Source: Rhynochetos jubatus (taxonomy: Eukaryota > Chordata > Aves > Eurypygiformes > Rhynochetidae). From it: a DNA stretch of 64,000 nucleotides. Location of the stretch: NCBI GenBank assembly GCA_027574665.1, contig CM050651.1, forward strand, positions 9,239,501 through 9,303,500, written 5' to 3'. A program made the translations under genes and the position numbers. This document shows positions 27,801-42,900 of this stretch, piece by piece. Position 1 is the first letter of the stretch; every line of letters starts with the position of its first letter. The notes beneath the pieces are model-generated. The model saw only the letters and a list, made by a program, of their open reading frames with translations. It ran no database searches and was not told the origin of the DNA.

Positions 27801-30800
27801 TAAAGCTAAAAAGCCACTAAGTCCTCCCAAAATCCTACAGACCATCACATTTTGTCTATTCAATGCCCTGAGCTTCTACCCTATCTTGTAGGTTCATCTT
27901 GCAAGCAATACCATTATTATTCTGCAAGCATAATCCTCTTCAACACACTCGTTTTCCACACTGTACTTCAAACAGATTTTTCAACCTGTCTCTGATCATT
28001 AAACAAAGAGTGTTCAGTTTGTTTGCTGGTGTTTTTTAATTATTATGATAGGAAGTCTCAGGAAAGGAAAAAGATTTAGACTGTCAGGCTTGTCAGTGCA
28101 ATTTCTCTCACAGCTCTGCTTCAACCATTTGGCCTCCAGACCATACATTAACAAAACACTACCCAATTAGTTCAGCACTTGGCAGAACAAAGCATCAACA
28201 AAATAGCAAAATGAATAATAATTTACCTTTCAAGATTGGTATGTGTTCTCTGCCTCCCGTTTACTTGTGCTTTTTCACCATCTTTCTTTGCTGGAATTAT
28301 TGTGGGATCCAAGCCAAATAGTTCTTGAAGTTGTCCATAAAGCTCAGAACGGTTGTACACATGAAATTCAAAGTCATTCACCATAATATACAGTCGTGTT
28401 TCTGCCTTTGGATCTAAAGAATTCAGAGGAAAAGAGTTTTTAATTCTATTCCAACATTCCCCTGCAATATTTACAGTTTTTCAAATATGCACATTTTGCA
28501 CAGAACAATCTACACGGTAGTGAGCAGCTGCTGAAGTACACATTAAAAAGCAGTTAAAAAAACCCACAAAGTAATTACACCATTACAAACAAATCAGTAA
28601 AACTTGGCAAGTAAGACAGTTGCATACAAAATATAAAACCTGAAAGGCATTTCACCCTTAGGTCACAATCCAAAAATAAATCCAGGCAGGAGCTGCACAA
28701 AATGGTAAGTGAGGTTTATTCAGTCTCATACAGAAAAACAAACAAACAAAAATCCCTCTTGATGCACAGCACAGAAGCCTCAGTGCCAACTCCTGCTTTT
28801 TAGCACAGATATCAGCACTTGAGACCAATTCAATTTCAAAACCCAAATGGTTTTCTAGCCAAGCTCTGTGGTACAGCAGGCCTGAATCAAGAAAAAGCTT
28901 CCTTTTACAGAGAAAAAGAAAACATAAGCAGAACTAACAAGAAGCAAACTCATTTCGCACAACCAGCCAACATTTTCACAAATTTAAAATTTTAACTGTA
29001 ATATCAGCTTGACTCCCTGACACTTAAAAACTAGTTTAACATCTGCTGATCGCACACAGAGCGGTTGGTGACATACTTTGGCAGACTTGTCCCTTAGATA
29101 GTATGACCTAATTATGTAGTTAATGCGAGGAAAAAGCTCACACAATTTCCCCCCTAATTACCCAGTTGAAAGAGTGCCCGTTACACATTCACTCAAGAGA
29201 CCTGAGCTGCTCTAAAACCCGATCGGGTCTTTCTAAGTCAAACAGACTTTAGGAAGCTGAAGCATCAATGGTTATTACAGCAGTCCCCAACCTGTAACTC
29301 ATGGGGTACAAACTGAAGGCAACATTTCCCACAGACACTAGAAATCAAGGACTCAGAGCGAACAGCACTCCTGTTGTGGTCAGCATTAAGAGAAGAAATG
29401 CCCAAGAGCCAAAGTTTAGAGGCACCTGCTTTATTAAATGCACCCTCTTCGGTCACAAACTCATCTGTCCACCAATGTTACGTGTCTATACAACACTGTC
29501 CCAACAACAGCGACCCACCTTTTACCCCTCACACGTAAATTACCAGAAATTTCCATGTCATAAAAAAAAAGTAATTGTATAGTAGGTCTCCAGAAAGGAC
29601 TGACATCACAGTTTTCTTGAAGAGGAGACAGAGGAAAGTTAATGAGTCAGTTCCAGGTCCTTCCCGTTTTCATAAAAGCACTATCAAACCATTTGTTGGC
29701 AAAGTTAACTCGCATCAGTACGATAAAGGCAAAGGATGATGTGGACAAAGATTGGCATACATAACTGTTCACCTGGGAGAGCTCAGTATCATCAAGAACA
29801 CAAATAAATGTAATGTTTCAATTCCCGGAGGCAAGCATTAGACTTCATTAACTAAATGAAATCATATGTAGTAATTAATTTCTTCATGAGGGATTTAAAG
29901 AGACAACTATCTCTTTTTCCTAACAACAAAGCCAAGATGTGACATCCACACACCACTTTGGTTGCCTAAGATGCTTTTGGAAAAGAAAAAGAAAAAAAGG
30001 GCAAGGAAAAAGTGACAAGCACATTTGAATGTCACAGAGTTAAAATTATTCAAAGACACGTATATGTAGGTCATGTAAAAGTAACTGCCAGGTTGATAGC
30101 AAAACACTGCAGGTTTATCAACATTTGTTGGTATCAAGGTGACTAACATAGCCAAGGTTTTGACATTTGCTTCCTAAAAAGTGTAGTCAAGATGTATTAT
30201 TTATTTACTGTCTTTTCAAACGTTTGTATCACACCTACCCAAACAATTCAACAAAAATATACCCACTAAATAAAACCTAACAGGAACACGAAACAAGTCA
30301 CTCCTGCCAATAAGAAGTAGAGGAATTGGTTCTCAAAACAGTATTACCCCTTCAAAAGTACCTCACAAACTACACTACACAGGTTTATAATATGAAAATT
30401 GATAATCTGCTGTGATACCTAAGCCAAAACATGTGGGTGTACCCTATTCACAACATAATCCTCCAACTTCTGTTCCTAAACCACTCACATTCCTCAAGTA
30501 TGTACAAAACCTATTCTCAAGTCCCAGTATGGTTGAACTTAACACTCAAGGCATGAAGACAACGCACACGCACACACTTGACTATTTCTATGAAGCCCTT
30601 TCAACACTGGTATGACATGCCTAGTACAAACACAGTGTCGTGATGAAAAATGGATTGCACTCACTAGGTCGAGCTGAGGAACTTTTAAAAAGCCACAGCA
30701 AGAAATGCAACTTCACTACAGCTTTCAATAATCATTATCCAAACTTCTTAACTTCTTGTGGTTCAAACCTTCCCTTATGCTATGAACTGTGATTAAATCC

Positions 30801-30958
30801 TTATGAGAAGCATCCTTAAACTACAGTGCAACCCAAGTGTCACAGCAACGTTTACTTTAAGATTCCGGGTGGACAGGTAGGCAATGCATCAGTTCCGATA
30901 GGTTAGTTTTCCTCTTCTCAGAGGAATAGTAACAAAACAATGCTTTAGAACAAACTTT

Positions 30959-30989
<31 letters not shown>

Positions 30990-33900
30990 GAAAAACCACA
31001 CAAAAAACCCACAGCAAAGCAGTTTCATTTTTTCTGACAGAAAGGTTTAGTAGGAATGCTTCCTAGCATCCATTACTGTAATCTACCCTTTGGCCATAAA
31101 TGCACATTGACTACCATAAGTTGAATAGAAAGAGGATACCATAAAGCATTTTGCAAAGCACATACACCTGAGTGAAGGAAACTGTTCCCCAAGTTCACCC
31201 TCTTCTTACAAATAACTTTCACTCTTCTCTGACAAACCTCACATCCCACTCCTCTCTGTTTTCATTTCTTTAGGTGTCCTCATAAGACTTGCAAAGCCAG
31301 TGGATCTCAGCGGGTCAGCAGCGACTGGCAAGCAGCGCTACATTCTTCAGCTCCGCAGGAAGTAGGCTGAGAAGCCATGAGATTAGAAAGCAGTCACCAG
31401 GGAAAAATATTCCCAATAACACATGAACATATTCCACAGGTACATGGAACAACACTGAGGTTTTTTTACCACAGAACCAACAGCCTGGAAGCTGAAGTTG
31501 TATCAAGATTGAATATGTAAAACCTAGCATTAAAAATGATTTTATTATGGATAACTTATTGAACATGTCAAGTACTCATCATCACTCAATCTTTTTAAGA
31601 GGTCACTTACTGCACTTCGAGGGAAAACTTTGCAACTTGTATGGCTGGGTTGGATGAACACTGAAGCCCTTCCTGGTTCTAAAATCTCTGAAAATATGAA
31701 TTAATTTCCAGTCACTTTCCTCCCACAAGCTCAGTGGGTAACATATGAGTTGCACTACCTTCAGGAGATGGAGACACGTACCAGCTTCATACACATTTGA
31801 ACAGACAAAGATAGCTTTTAGAAAATTAAGTGTGTCCCCATGCTGAGGTTCACCTCCTTGCATACAATTGTAATGGTGCTTACCACGGAAAACTGCATTA
31901 TGGAGTACAGCCCTATATCAATGGGGTGATGTCAAGGACACTTGACATGACCTGAAATGGACTTCCCTTATTAAAGACTCCAAGTATTTCAGGATGCCTT
32001 ATTAGACTCCCCTTTATGCACAAATAAACCCTTCTCTAAAACTCTAAAGCTGTCTCAGAAAATAATAGAATGAGGTCACTTTATTTCTACATGAACAGAA
32101 TTTTTATTTTATCACCACTATGAAAACCAAAATCCCATTCCTGTCGCATTTCATATTATTGTTAGGAGCCCCTGCACTTCAATTACAGAACTTAAAACCA
32201 AAAAAGGCCCACAACACTCGGAAACTAATCATAATTGCTTATATCTATGTCTTTGTAAGATACAGTTTTTCCAAGTAAAAATATGAAAATATTTAAGGCT
32301 TGTGTTTTTATAAGAATCTGGTAGAAATTTTAAATTATTAAGAGCCCCGATTCAGCCTATTTTTTTTTTATGGGAAACTCTCAGGTCTATTTTGGTTTTT
32401 TTTGTTTTATGAAGGATCTGAAACAGAGATATGCATCAGTAATGTCTAGCTACAACAGGTTCTCCAATCATTCTATGTGACAGCTGTAAGGGAGCAATCC
32501 TTGAACAAAAGATAACTCTTTAAGGTGCAATATACCATCAGTCTTCGCAATTTGGTCAGGTACAGATGTTTCTGTTGTGATCAAGCAGGTTAACAAGTAT
32601 TGGGAAGAACATACTACAACAGACTGAAAATCACTGAAAATCTAATTTTTCCTTTAAGGTTAAAAATGAAAGAGTCTCTGCTAAATAATCAAAATGTAGA
32701 GTGAGCAAGGTTATTTTTCCTAGGAAAAATAGTAAATATTTAAGAGTATTTCACTCACACTCCTTTGTTGTCAGATCTATACACCTCTGATCTGCTTGGT
32801 TACTTGAATTTACTCGTCCATTAATTGTGCATTGTTAAATGACAGCAGAAAAGGTTAAAGCCTTGCAACACTGCCAAGCAAAAATACCTCCATAAAAGTC
32901 AGATGAAACTATCTATCTTTACTGCATTAAGTTCAATTCATTATTTTCATTCTGCGAGCCACTGGAGAAATACATTTTAACTAGCAGATGAAGAAAATTC
33001 TGTGAAAACCTGTTGGACAATAACCTCTGGTTGGAAAAAATCTAATTAACTCTAAGACTATGTTCTACTTTTTGAATTAGTTTTCTTATGGCACAAAGAA
33101 CTTGAATTGTGTCCTATCGCCTGAGGTTTAGTAATGCCTCAATAAAAAGAAGTGAGAAACACTTCCTAATCCCTATCTCTAGACTGAACGGTGTCTCGTA
33201 CCTGCGTAATGCGTACACAATACTCCTCCCACTGTTGAGTGGGTACGGACAAAGCAACAGCTGTACAAGCTTGCTGACAAGTCCAAAAGGCTTCACACCA
33301 TCAGAGGCCCCATCCAAAGGAGAGATGAGGAAAAATAAGCCCTCCAAAGTTCAGTGACCCTCTCAATTAGTGCTCTCCTCAGCCGGAGAGAGTTGCCACT
33401 TCTGGACCTCCTTGAATTAGCAATGGAGCTGTGATGTTTCAAAAGCCAAGACAGGACCTGAGACTCATTCAACAAGATTCTAATCCTATGACTGATCACA
33501 CATCACAAGGCTACTTATGTTTTCCCCAGGTACAATTAACCTCTTGCATTGGTGTTAATCATCCTTCTTCAGCCAGAGATAAGGAAGAAAAATAAATGAT
33601 GCTTTAACACTTCCACCCTTCTATGACCACAGATGTAATCAAGACACAGGGTTATTCCCTACTGTAACAGTTTTGCTAAGATACCAACAATACAACCCTA
33701 AAACCTGAAGAGTAAAATCATTTCCAGAACATAAGAAGTCTCTATTTATCATAGTTATAAGCTTCAATACAGGGTCAATTATGCTTAGACTATAGCTAAT
33801 GAAGGCTACTGTTCAGGTTAATGGTTTGTCATGAGAAGGGTTCAAGTCCCTGATAATGAATCCTGTATTTATTTCATTGTGTTGTTCTAGTCAGTATACT

Positions 33901-36900
33901 AACACAGATCAACCATACTTTCTGATGATTCCATGTAGGTCAGGTACATATCAACAAATCAATTTCTTGCGTGTGATTGTGCAAAGGAAGTATTTTTCTG
34001 TAGACTACCTGTAAAATTAAACTTTGAACCCTTTTTGAGAAACCTACCATGCTGTTTCTGCTTAGGGTTGTACATCTTCCACCAGCGAAATATGATAAAT
34101 CCGTCTTGAATTCTAAATGAAATAAATTAGGTAAATCCGAAGTTAAGAGAGTGATAATCCAAAATCCTACCTGCACCTGCATGACATGTTGCCTGATGCA
34201 GTGCAGTGCAGAGATCTGCAGTTGCAGTAGCGTACATGCAATATTAAAGCAGGAGCACTACAGCACAAAGCATATAATATATTACACAATTACTGCATTA
34301 GCTGAAACTTGTTGTGCTGGGTTCAGTTAAACCACGACACTTGTATACAGCCCATATCCATTGCCTTCGCAAGGCTTTCCAAATTTAAAAGTAAGAATCA
34401 AAATTACAAACTGTGTGCTGTTCATGACAAATTATTCTCAATTATGGTATATAAATGCAAACAACTTGGCCAAAATGATTCTTCCAAACTTAAGAGCAGG
34501 AGCATGAGGGAGTGAAAAACATTAATGAAAAAATAGTACGCTTTCAAACTCTAACGTGTTTTATTTTACAAATATTAAGGACAACTAGAATCTTAGCCAG
34601 TACTCACTTCCCACTGATAACGCTCAAACAGCAAGGGAGCTAACAAGCCTCTTAGAATGTCTAAACACTAACATCAAGAGATTCAGTTTATTTTTAACAT
34701 TTATAAATACACTTATTGCTCACTTGTAAGATGGTATTTCGCTATGTTTTATGGTTTTATTTTCACATATACATTTACTGCATTTGAAATGGCTATTTGG
34801 AAGAGCAAATCCCATGGAAACCTGTACCTGATAGACATGTCTTCTGTGATGAAATAGATTTCGCGAACCATGACTTTTCCAGACAGCACAGAGAATGAAA
34901 AGGAACCTGATGTGAAAAGGAAGTGTTTGTCAGTCATTAGCCTAAAGCTGTTTAAGCTTGATCTTCTGAACAGGAGGAATTATCTGAAATGGGTTTACTG
35001 GGTACCTTGAGCTTCCCCTCTGAAAACACACTGACTTTCAGAGGAGAAGGGAAGTCAGAGATTCAGAACATACAAGATAAAATCTAGGCAACTCTAAAAG
35101 GTGCTGGGTTTGGCACCAACCACTAATACAACCAACCTGCTGAGAGACACTAGCCACTCAGGAACATTCAAGTGCCTTGTGAAGCTAGGAAACTATTTTG
35201 CACATTTACTATATCCCATTGTATGCAAGACCATAATCAGAGAAATGATGATTCCTGACAAAATAATTTTTCACATTTTAAATGGCCATGAAGTTTTCAG
35301 TCCAATTATTATGACAAATTGTGTTTACAGCAGGAAGGATTAATAAGCATGAAAACACCAGCAGGTAATGCAATAGCACATATTTTTCCTAAGGCTTTTC
35401 ACATAACCCACAGAAAATTAAATAAACCAGGATTTAAAAAAAAAAAAAAAAAACAAACAAAAAAGTTACCCTAACATTAATCAATTGAAGCCAAGCTGTA
35501 AATCATGGGACCTAATTAATGTTATGTTCTTCTCAATGATTAACTTTATGAAGAACACCATATATTTGGCCAGCTATGTCCAGTTGTCGTTACTTAATAT
35601 CAATTTCACTGAGAAATTTTAATAAAAGCCTATAGATCAACTGTAGCAGCCAATAAGTATTTCATCTATATTGCTGTTCAAAAGGCTGAATTTGAAGACA
35701 GTCTGGATTACAGTTCGTAAATTCTTGAGGACATAAGCAAATTATTGCAGGGGTCTCTTTGGCAGGCAAGTGTGGGTGGGATTTTTTGTTTCTACGTTTT
35801 CACTACATTTATGACCACGAGTTGCAGGAAAAGTCCAGAACTCAAGTCATCGTTCTGCTGGGAAGCACACAGAGGAAAGCATGGAAGACTAAATGAAAGA
35901 AAATGAAAAGTGTGATCAGGGTGTAGTTGTGGGATACAGCCCTCTGTGACTCAGCACCAGGTATTTCTGTAATGTGGGTGAGTACCCAAGTGATTTGTAC
36001 TGCCCTGCTTTATTCAAAAATGTTTTAAAATATATTAAAAAAAAAAGGTAATGGATTTTGGATGCAGATGTTCTAGCCAGTATAAATTCTGCATAACACA
36101 GTCCCAGTATGGATTAACATGGTTAGATGTTCTCACAGATTATTTAGAAAGCAAGGACACTGCCATGACAGGGTGTCAAGGCTTGAGACCGTACTGTGCC
36201 CCGCTGAGTCCACTCCGGTGGTTGCTACCCACACTTGCTGTATAACCAGCCTCACATACAGAACCAGCCTCAAAGGTGTGGGGGAGTGGGAAGTTGCACT
36301 CCTAAACACCAACTTAGGAGGTCAATTCAGAAGCAGATCAGGAAGGTTCCAACAGGGACTGAGGTCAATCTTCTCCTTTAAGGGCACTATTATGATTACA
36401 GGGCTTTGAAATAGGGGTAATGGAAAATGTACAGATTTTAAGCACAAAAAGTATACAGACTAACCAGAAAAAAATTTTAACACAATTAAAAGTTTTTCAA
36501 CTTAGAATTTAAAAAACTGTCAAGTGAATTTTAATATAAAATGATGAGAGACTTCAGCGAAAACGGGGGTGCTTTTCCACCTACACCAAGAATCCTCCCC
36601 TAAAGCATGATCATCTTTTTCTTCTTAAATTAAACCCATGTTGATCATTTTCAAATTACTATAAAAAAAAGAACACGTTGATTTTATTTCAGGTTTTTAG
36701 CAAGTTGAGGTATAATGGAAAGCAGTAGATAAAACAGCAGCATTACAATAATCATAACTTACCAATATGGATGTAGCCATGTTTATATAATCTGTTAAGA
36801 ACCAGTGTTAAAATGAGTCCAATGTTCCGGGAATTATAATAAGTTAGGTAGATAATCCATCCACAAGACAATATTGTCGCTGTTGAAAGATTAAAATGAA

Positions 36901-39900
36901 TTAAGATATTTTTAAAAGTACACTGACCTAGATAAAAGCCTTACCTATTAAGCCTATAAAGCACAACAGTGTTCTTCCTACTCTCAAATGGGACACTTTA
37001 ACTGGTGTGAGAAGGGTGTCAAGAGATGGGAGGAAGGGGAGAGGAAAGGGGAAAAACGGGCAGTTCAGAAAAATACAGATTCTCCTCCACTCTTCCATTC
37101 CCAAATATAAAAAACCTGTCCTCCACAGGACCTGCAAAAGGCATCATATATTTCATCACATCGCTTATCATCCACAAAGTCAAATTTCATAGATGAAATG
37201 CTAACACGCATTATCCCACACAGTCGTTTACTTCAAAACACCCTAAAAAAAAAGGCAACGCCATAGAAGTCATACTGCATTCCTTCTCCAAACAGCGAAC
37301 TGTAACTTAAATGTCTGGTCTTTCAGATCTTAGCACAGGAAACAACATTATCACACCTGATACCGTTTCCTAAGTTGCTGTATCCTGAGAGAAATGTACC
37401 AGTCCCTGGGTTAGCAGCAATCTGTCAACGGTTCAAGTATGGAATTTGATAGGAAAAAAAGGAAATAGCAATCCAATGAGAAACATGTTAAAAAAAAAAA
37501 AAAAATTAGGTCTGCTAATCCCCAAAGTCATTTTTACTTTAGTTGATTAAGAGCAAGTAACCTATTTCTACAAGGGTTCTCAGAGCTTCCAGAAGGACAA
37601 ACCCAAAAGGAATGGGACTGCCAGGGAACGGACTAGTTCTAACTCACTTTACTGATAATTACATTGTTTTATCCAAAGCAGAGCAGGCAAGAAAGCAATT
37701 TTTGTATTTGAGGTATCTCTACTTACTATACTAACTGAACTTTCTAACAGAAGCTCTTCAGTTACATATACACTTCATACTTAAGCTATATTGTGCCTTT
37801 TATGGGAAATCTGAAGTGCAGGAAGGCATACAGCTGTGACATCTCTGCAGAGAGTTTAGATGATTACAAAATAAAAAGAAAAAACATCCCACAAAAAATA
37901 CAAAAACAACCTGCCCTTTTACTGCCCCTTATTTTTTATTGCAATGGGAGGCTCCACTGCTTTGCAACAACCCCTGTGCTTTGTTGAAGGATGAGGAGAA
38001 GGTAGAAAGACTTGCATGATGTTGTCTTTTCCTTACTGGAAAATGGGTCCAGTGTGGCCAAAATTCAAGTAGCTCATACACTTGAGCAGGTAAACTCCTT
38101 GACATGTACAACAAACCAAATCTGAGTGGGTGATCACACAGGTACAAGGCAGGGAGGACTAAAGCTACACCCCAGGAAAGGAACTGCTCTTGGCATTCAG
38201 TGCAGGCCCACTCCAAGGACAGCATTTACCTCTCCTCACTGTCAGAGGAGTAAGCTACTCACTGCTGGCCCTCTATCGATGTAGGGAGAAAGGTGGAATG
38301 ACTCAGGTTTCATTCCAGTAATATAACTTAATTGGAGACTAAAGTTCAACTAGACACTTATCTCCTACATACCTAAAGCCAAGAAGGTATGCTCTTAAGG
38401 TGACGTACACCAAGAGAAATCAGCAAACTAGTGCAGTCTCCAAGCATTACCGTCCTAATCCACTGCCTTTACCACTAGTTGCAGCTCTGCCGCAAACTGC
38501 AGTCTTTTCTTTTCCCTCACCAAATTTAGTCTCTGCTATTAAGTGACAGATCCCATAAACTCTATATTCATCTCATTATTATATTCTTCATTTTAAAAGC
38601 CTCTTCACTGAAGCTACATTTTGGAAATTGCAACTGGAAAGTTTTACTGCGTGTGATTTTTAGAAATTACCCTAGACTTGAGCAACAGCTCTTTGAGCAG
38701 CACATTCATTTCTAGAATTCATCACCTCTTTCATTGGGATCAATAGTTAGCTGTTTCAGGATTCAGGAGAAGAAAGTATTGGCATCTTTTTTTGTTCACT
38801 TAACAGGATGCAGATGAAAGCAAAGGAGGACTGGCTGGTTGAAACTAGGTCAGTTAATAAATATTTCTTTAATATGTTTCTATCCAAACTTCATAATAGC
38901 AGGAGGCCAACCAGCTTTTTCTTTTGTTTGGGTCATTGTTTCTACAATACCAGGTGGTTTCTTACAATTGAAGAGACCAGCAGCTCCCCAAAACTGCAGA
39001 ATTGTATATAGGTAATTGTGCCCATAGAAGGGGATGGACTCTATTAGTTCTTTAAGTTCCATCCACCCTTCTGTGAAACAGAAATATGGAAGTTTAACAT
39101 ATTCAAGCAAATAAGAAAGCTAACCAAAGCTTTTGGTTTAAATTATAGCTGTTACATGGAATTGCTTATATCCTACATAATTTCCATGCAAAATTACTAA
39201 TAGTTTGCTCTAAGAATCCAGTGCAGTGAGAGAAAACCAGAGAGAGAAGACTCTGCAGGCTGCAATTTGACACTTCTATTCTTTGGTGAAAGACCCAAAC
39301 ATGTCTAACTCTCAAGTCAAAGCTTCTGGACACAAATTTTTCCGATCTGTTCTGCATCTGTTCCACATTTTGCCACCAGCAACCATCAACGTGGTCATTC
39401 CCTTATTTTCGTCTTCATTACACTCAGAGTTTTATGTTGGGTACAAACTTTCTGTGTCAACATATTAAAAGCGAAATAAATAATATTCAGCAAGCACTCC
39501 CAGCTAATTTGCCTTTGTCTTTTTCATTCAGTTTGGCCTACTGAAAAATAATTCCAGTATGTCAACAGCCAACACACATGCTTTAAATTCTCCAAAGTCA
39601 AAAAATAAAGTTATTGTTCCTGTGCTGTCCCTCACTCCAGGTCCAAGAATCAAGACTGCAAAGCAGGCACTATCTACCTCTAAGTCCAAATTCATCACAC
39701 ACTTCTCACACTCTCATCTAGACCTGAATATAACTTAATTTTTATCTTGCTGTTCCTGATCTATCTGTTCACAGATTCAGAAAATAAACAGCACTAGCAT
39801 TATAAAAAAATGAGCATACCTAAATGAGGCACATTAACAAAAAACATGCCCTAAAGAAGTATGCAACAGTTTGGCTTACAGGCTTAATGTGGCACACAAT

Positions 39901-42900
39901 TTAGTCTAGAAGTTATGTCATTAAACACAATAGTCTTGATATCATGTTTCAAACTGTACCATACCAAATGGCAGATACGTACATACTGGGATAACAAAGT
40001 TATCGTACCTGCCTGTCGTGCTGCAATACTAGTCCTTTGTCATGGTATTAACACTTCATCACCAGCTTACTCTGGTGTTAGACATAACTTATGTCACAGA
40101 GAGCGGTTCTTAGCGAGTTCTTATTTTGCAGAGTCGCAGCTGTAGAGCATCATCCCCTGTACGCTGCACTTACCTCCAAGTGTTGCAGCACGATTAGTAC
40201 TGGAAACAGTTCTGTATTTTTCCTTTCTGAAATACTTGAGTAGCATTGCCTTACCTCACTGAACAGCTGTACAACAAATAAAAATCTATTATCAATGTTT
40301 TGAGGTAATCTGGTAAGAAAGTTGATCTGGATATGCCAGCATTTTGAGCAGCACATTTAAAAGCACACACAAACAAAAAAATTTAACTAGAACAGAACAG
40401 ATTCACCTTACCTACTAGCAGCCAAACCACATTGGAGTCATGTTCTGTTAGGAAGTCTTCCAACTGCGTGATACTTGGGACAAAACTATCATTTTTTCTT
40501 TGATCCATTGCTAAACTGTTTTTGCACCAGCACCTATAGAACTGAAGGGAAAAAAAAAATTAGTAATAAGAACAGTACAGTTTGGAGAAATTTGAGTATT
40601 TACCATGTTAAAAAATCTCTAACAGTCTGTTTCACACAAATATGAATTTACTTGTTTTATTTTTTCAATAACATCTTCATTATTCTCAGCCACCCTTTCT
40701 TCTACTCTAGAGCTCCAGAAACACTTCCACTCATACCTGCTGAAACACTTTCCAGCCAGGTACCTCCCTAACACAGATTACAGATCAAAAGAATGCCAGA
40801 ATGTGCTCTCTAGATTTAGTATCCTGAATGCCCTCTGCAGCATTTAATAGCAAATAAATTTATAAAACTGTTGTACCATAGCAGCAAGTCAAAAGGTAAC
40901 TGAACATACAAGTAAAAACAAGTCTGTATTAAGCCTTCTAACATGCAAAAAGGTAGTATGAGATGCTATGAGACTGAACCCCTGACCCGGTGGAAAGAAA
41001 GGCCAAAGCAGACACTTTCAGGAGCTATGGAAAATGCCCAGAGCCTTCTAATCCACTGGGTCCATTAATTCTGCTTTAGGATGGATTTACATCATCTGAT
41101 AAAAAATGACTATAGTGTCTGTGCTACAGAGAGCAGAAAACCCGTCCTTCTGATCTTACACGCTTATTCAAACCACCCATAAATCACCTTGCAACTGAGT
41201 TATATTAATTAAGTGCGATTAACAGGGAGTAGCTCAACTCAGTCACATCTGTAATTACACAGCAGTATTTTACTTGCATTAGTTTCACTTGAAGTCTTCT
41301 CCCTCAGACATTACCTGTCAAGCCTTCTTACAGGAAGATAAGCATTAATTCTGCCTTTTTTTTTTTTTAAACACCTTTCAGCTCCTGGCAGCCTGTCTTC
41401 TTGTCAGTATTCAACCCTCAAAATAAATGAGTAGACTTTATTTCTTTATGAAGTATCCAATGCTCTCCTTCAAGAGCTCTAAAACATAAAACTAAGTAGT
41501 GTTGGCAAGACCTTAGTTTTTGAGCAGCATAACACCTTTGGAACAGTCAGTATCCAGAAGTGTTGGCAATAAAACTAACAATTTATCCAGCTTTTCCTGC
41601 AACAGCCATACTACCTCTCACTATTATAACTTGAAAACAAAATGTGGAAGGAGAAGTTGAAAAAAAACCATCTTTAACGCACTTGTTTCTGCCCTACATT
41701 TGGGTAAATACAGCATCTTGCACTAAGTGCCCATGTTTTGAAGTAAAATACAAGTAGAGGCCCGCTACCTCCCCTGTAAGAAGGAACAGAATGGGGAGGA
41801 AAGAACACGAAAGCGATAAACGGACACAAACAAGAAACCCCAACACCAAAACAGCAGACATTGCTTCCAAGATGGTAAAGAAGCTGCTAACTTAGCTCTC
41901 CTACAAAGAATAATAATAAGCATCACACGCACTTTAAAAAAAAGAAGCGCTTGTTTTAGAAGGGACGTTACAACGGCAAATTAAATCACATAATGGCACT
42001 GTGATTTGCTTGAAGACGTTCGCAGTACCTTAATAAAAACCCACATGTCAACTTGCATTATGAAGCAGATGATGCCTCTGCGGGCAGCCCGTAAGGGCCT
42101 TTAACCCGTGAGTGACAGGGTAACCGGAGAAACCAAGATCAACACGTTCGGCCTAAAGGAAGAAAGAACTTGGGTTTTCCCTTTCCTACCACGAGACAAC
42201 AGGGTCGCTCTTTTGTGATCAAGACCACCGTGGAAGTGCTGTGAAATGGTGAGGACTGCCTATCACCTCAACGACCACCGCCACTGTTTAACCCCTCAAG
42301 AAGCAAACTGTGGCTTCTTCCTAAGAAATTATCACCCAATGTTACATGAGAGCGAGGCAGGGCAATAAATATCATTGTGCTCTGCAATGTGTGTGTTTTG
42401 GTTTATTTACCTTCCCCCTTGCTTTTTCACTTTTTTAAAGCACATCTTTACTAATCAGTATGTCACTTGTGGCTGTCATTTACCACATACCATGTTAATA
42501 CATATAAAACGTATTCATTTTCTCCTGGAAGGAGGACAGAAGGAGACTTCTGTGCCACTGAAGTGACAGAATCACAATGCTCATATTTATCTCCACAGGA
42601 GTCTCTTAAGGGCTTATGTAGTCTTCTTTCTGCAAAGTAGGCATTTGAAGCAAGGAGAGAAAAAGGCCAAATCCTTTATTTATGATGCCCAAACTGAAAT
42701 ACTTGGGGCCTGCTTTTCAGGTTGTGCATGTTTAGAGCAGTTAGCATGTTCAAAGCAGACAGCAGACTGGCTTGAAGATGTAAGGGTTCGATATTGCTGT
42801 AGATTTGCTCCTCCTCGTCACACAGGCTTTCTTCACAGCAGAACCACACACTTAACAGACACTTAAAAAAATGAGGTTTAATTCCCTGTGTCACATATTA

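Noticed and set aside
34312..34336. Short match to the end of the LTR type in intron 15
   Set aside because: About 25 bases with no upstream LTR sequence recognised; too short to support an element.
34808..34827. Read-through of exon 4 past the GTACAG donor (adding RFPWDLLF)
   Set aside because: The extension does not match the family, while splicing to exon 5 restores [11 protein letters not shown] in the correct phase.
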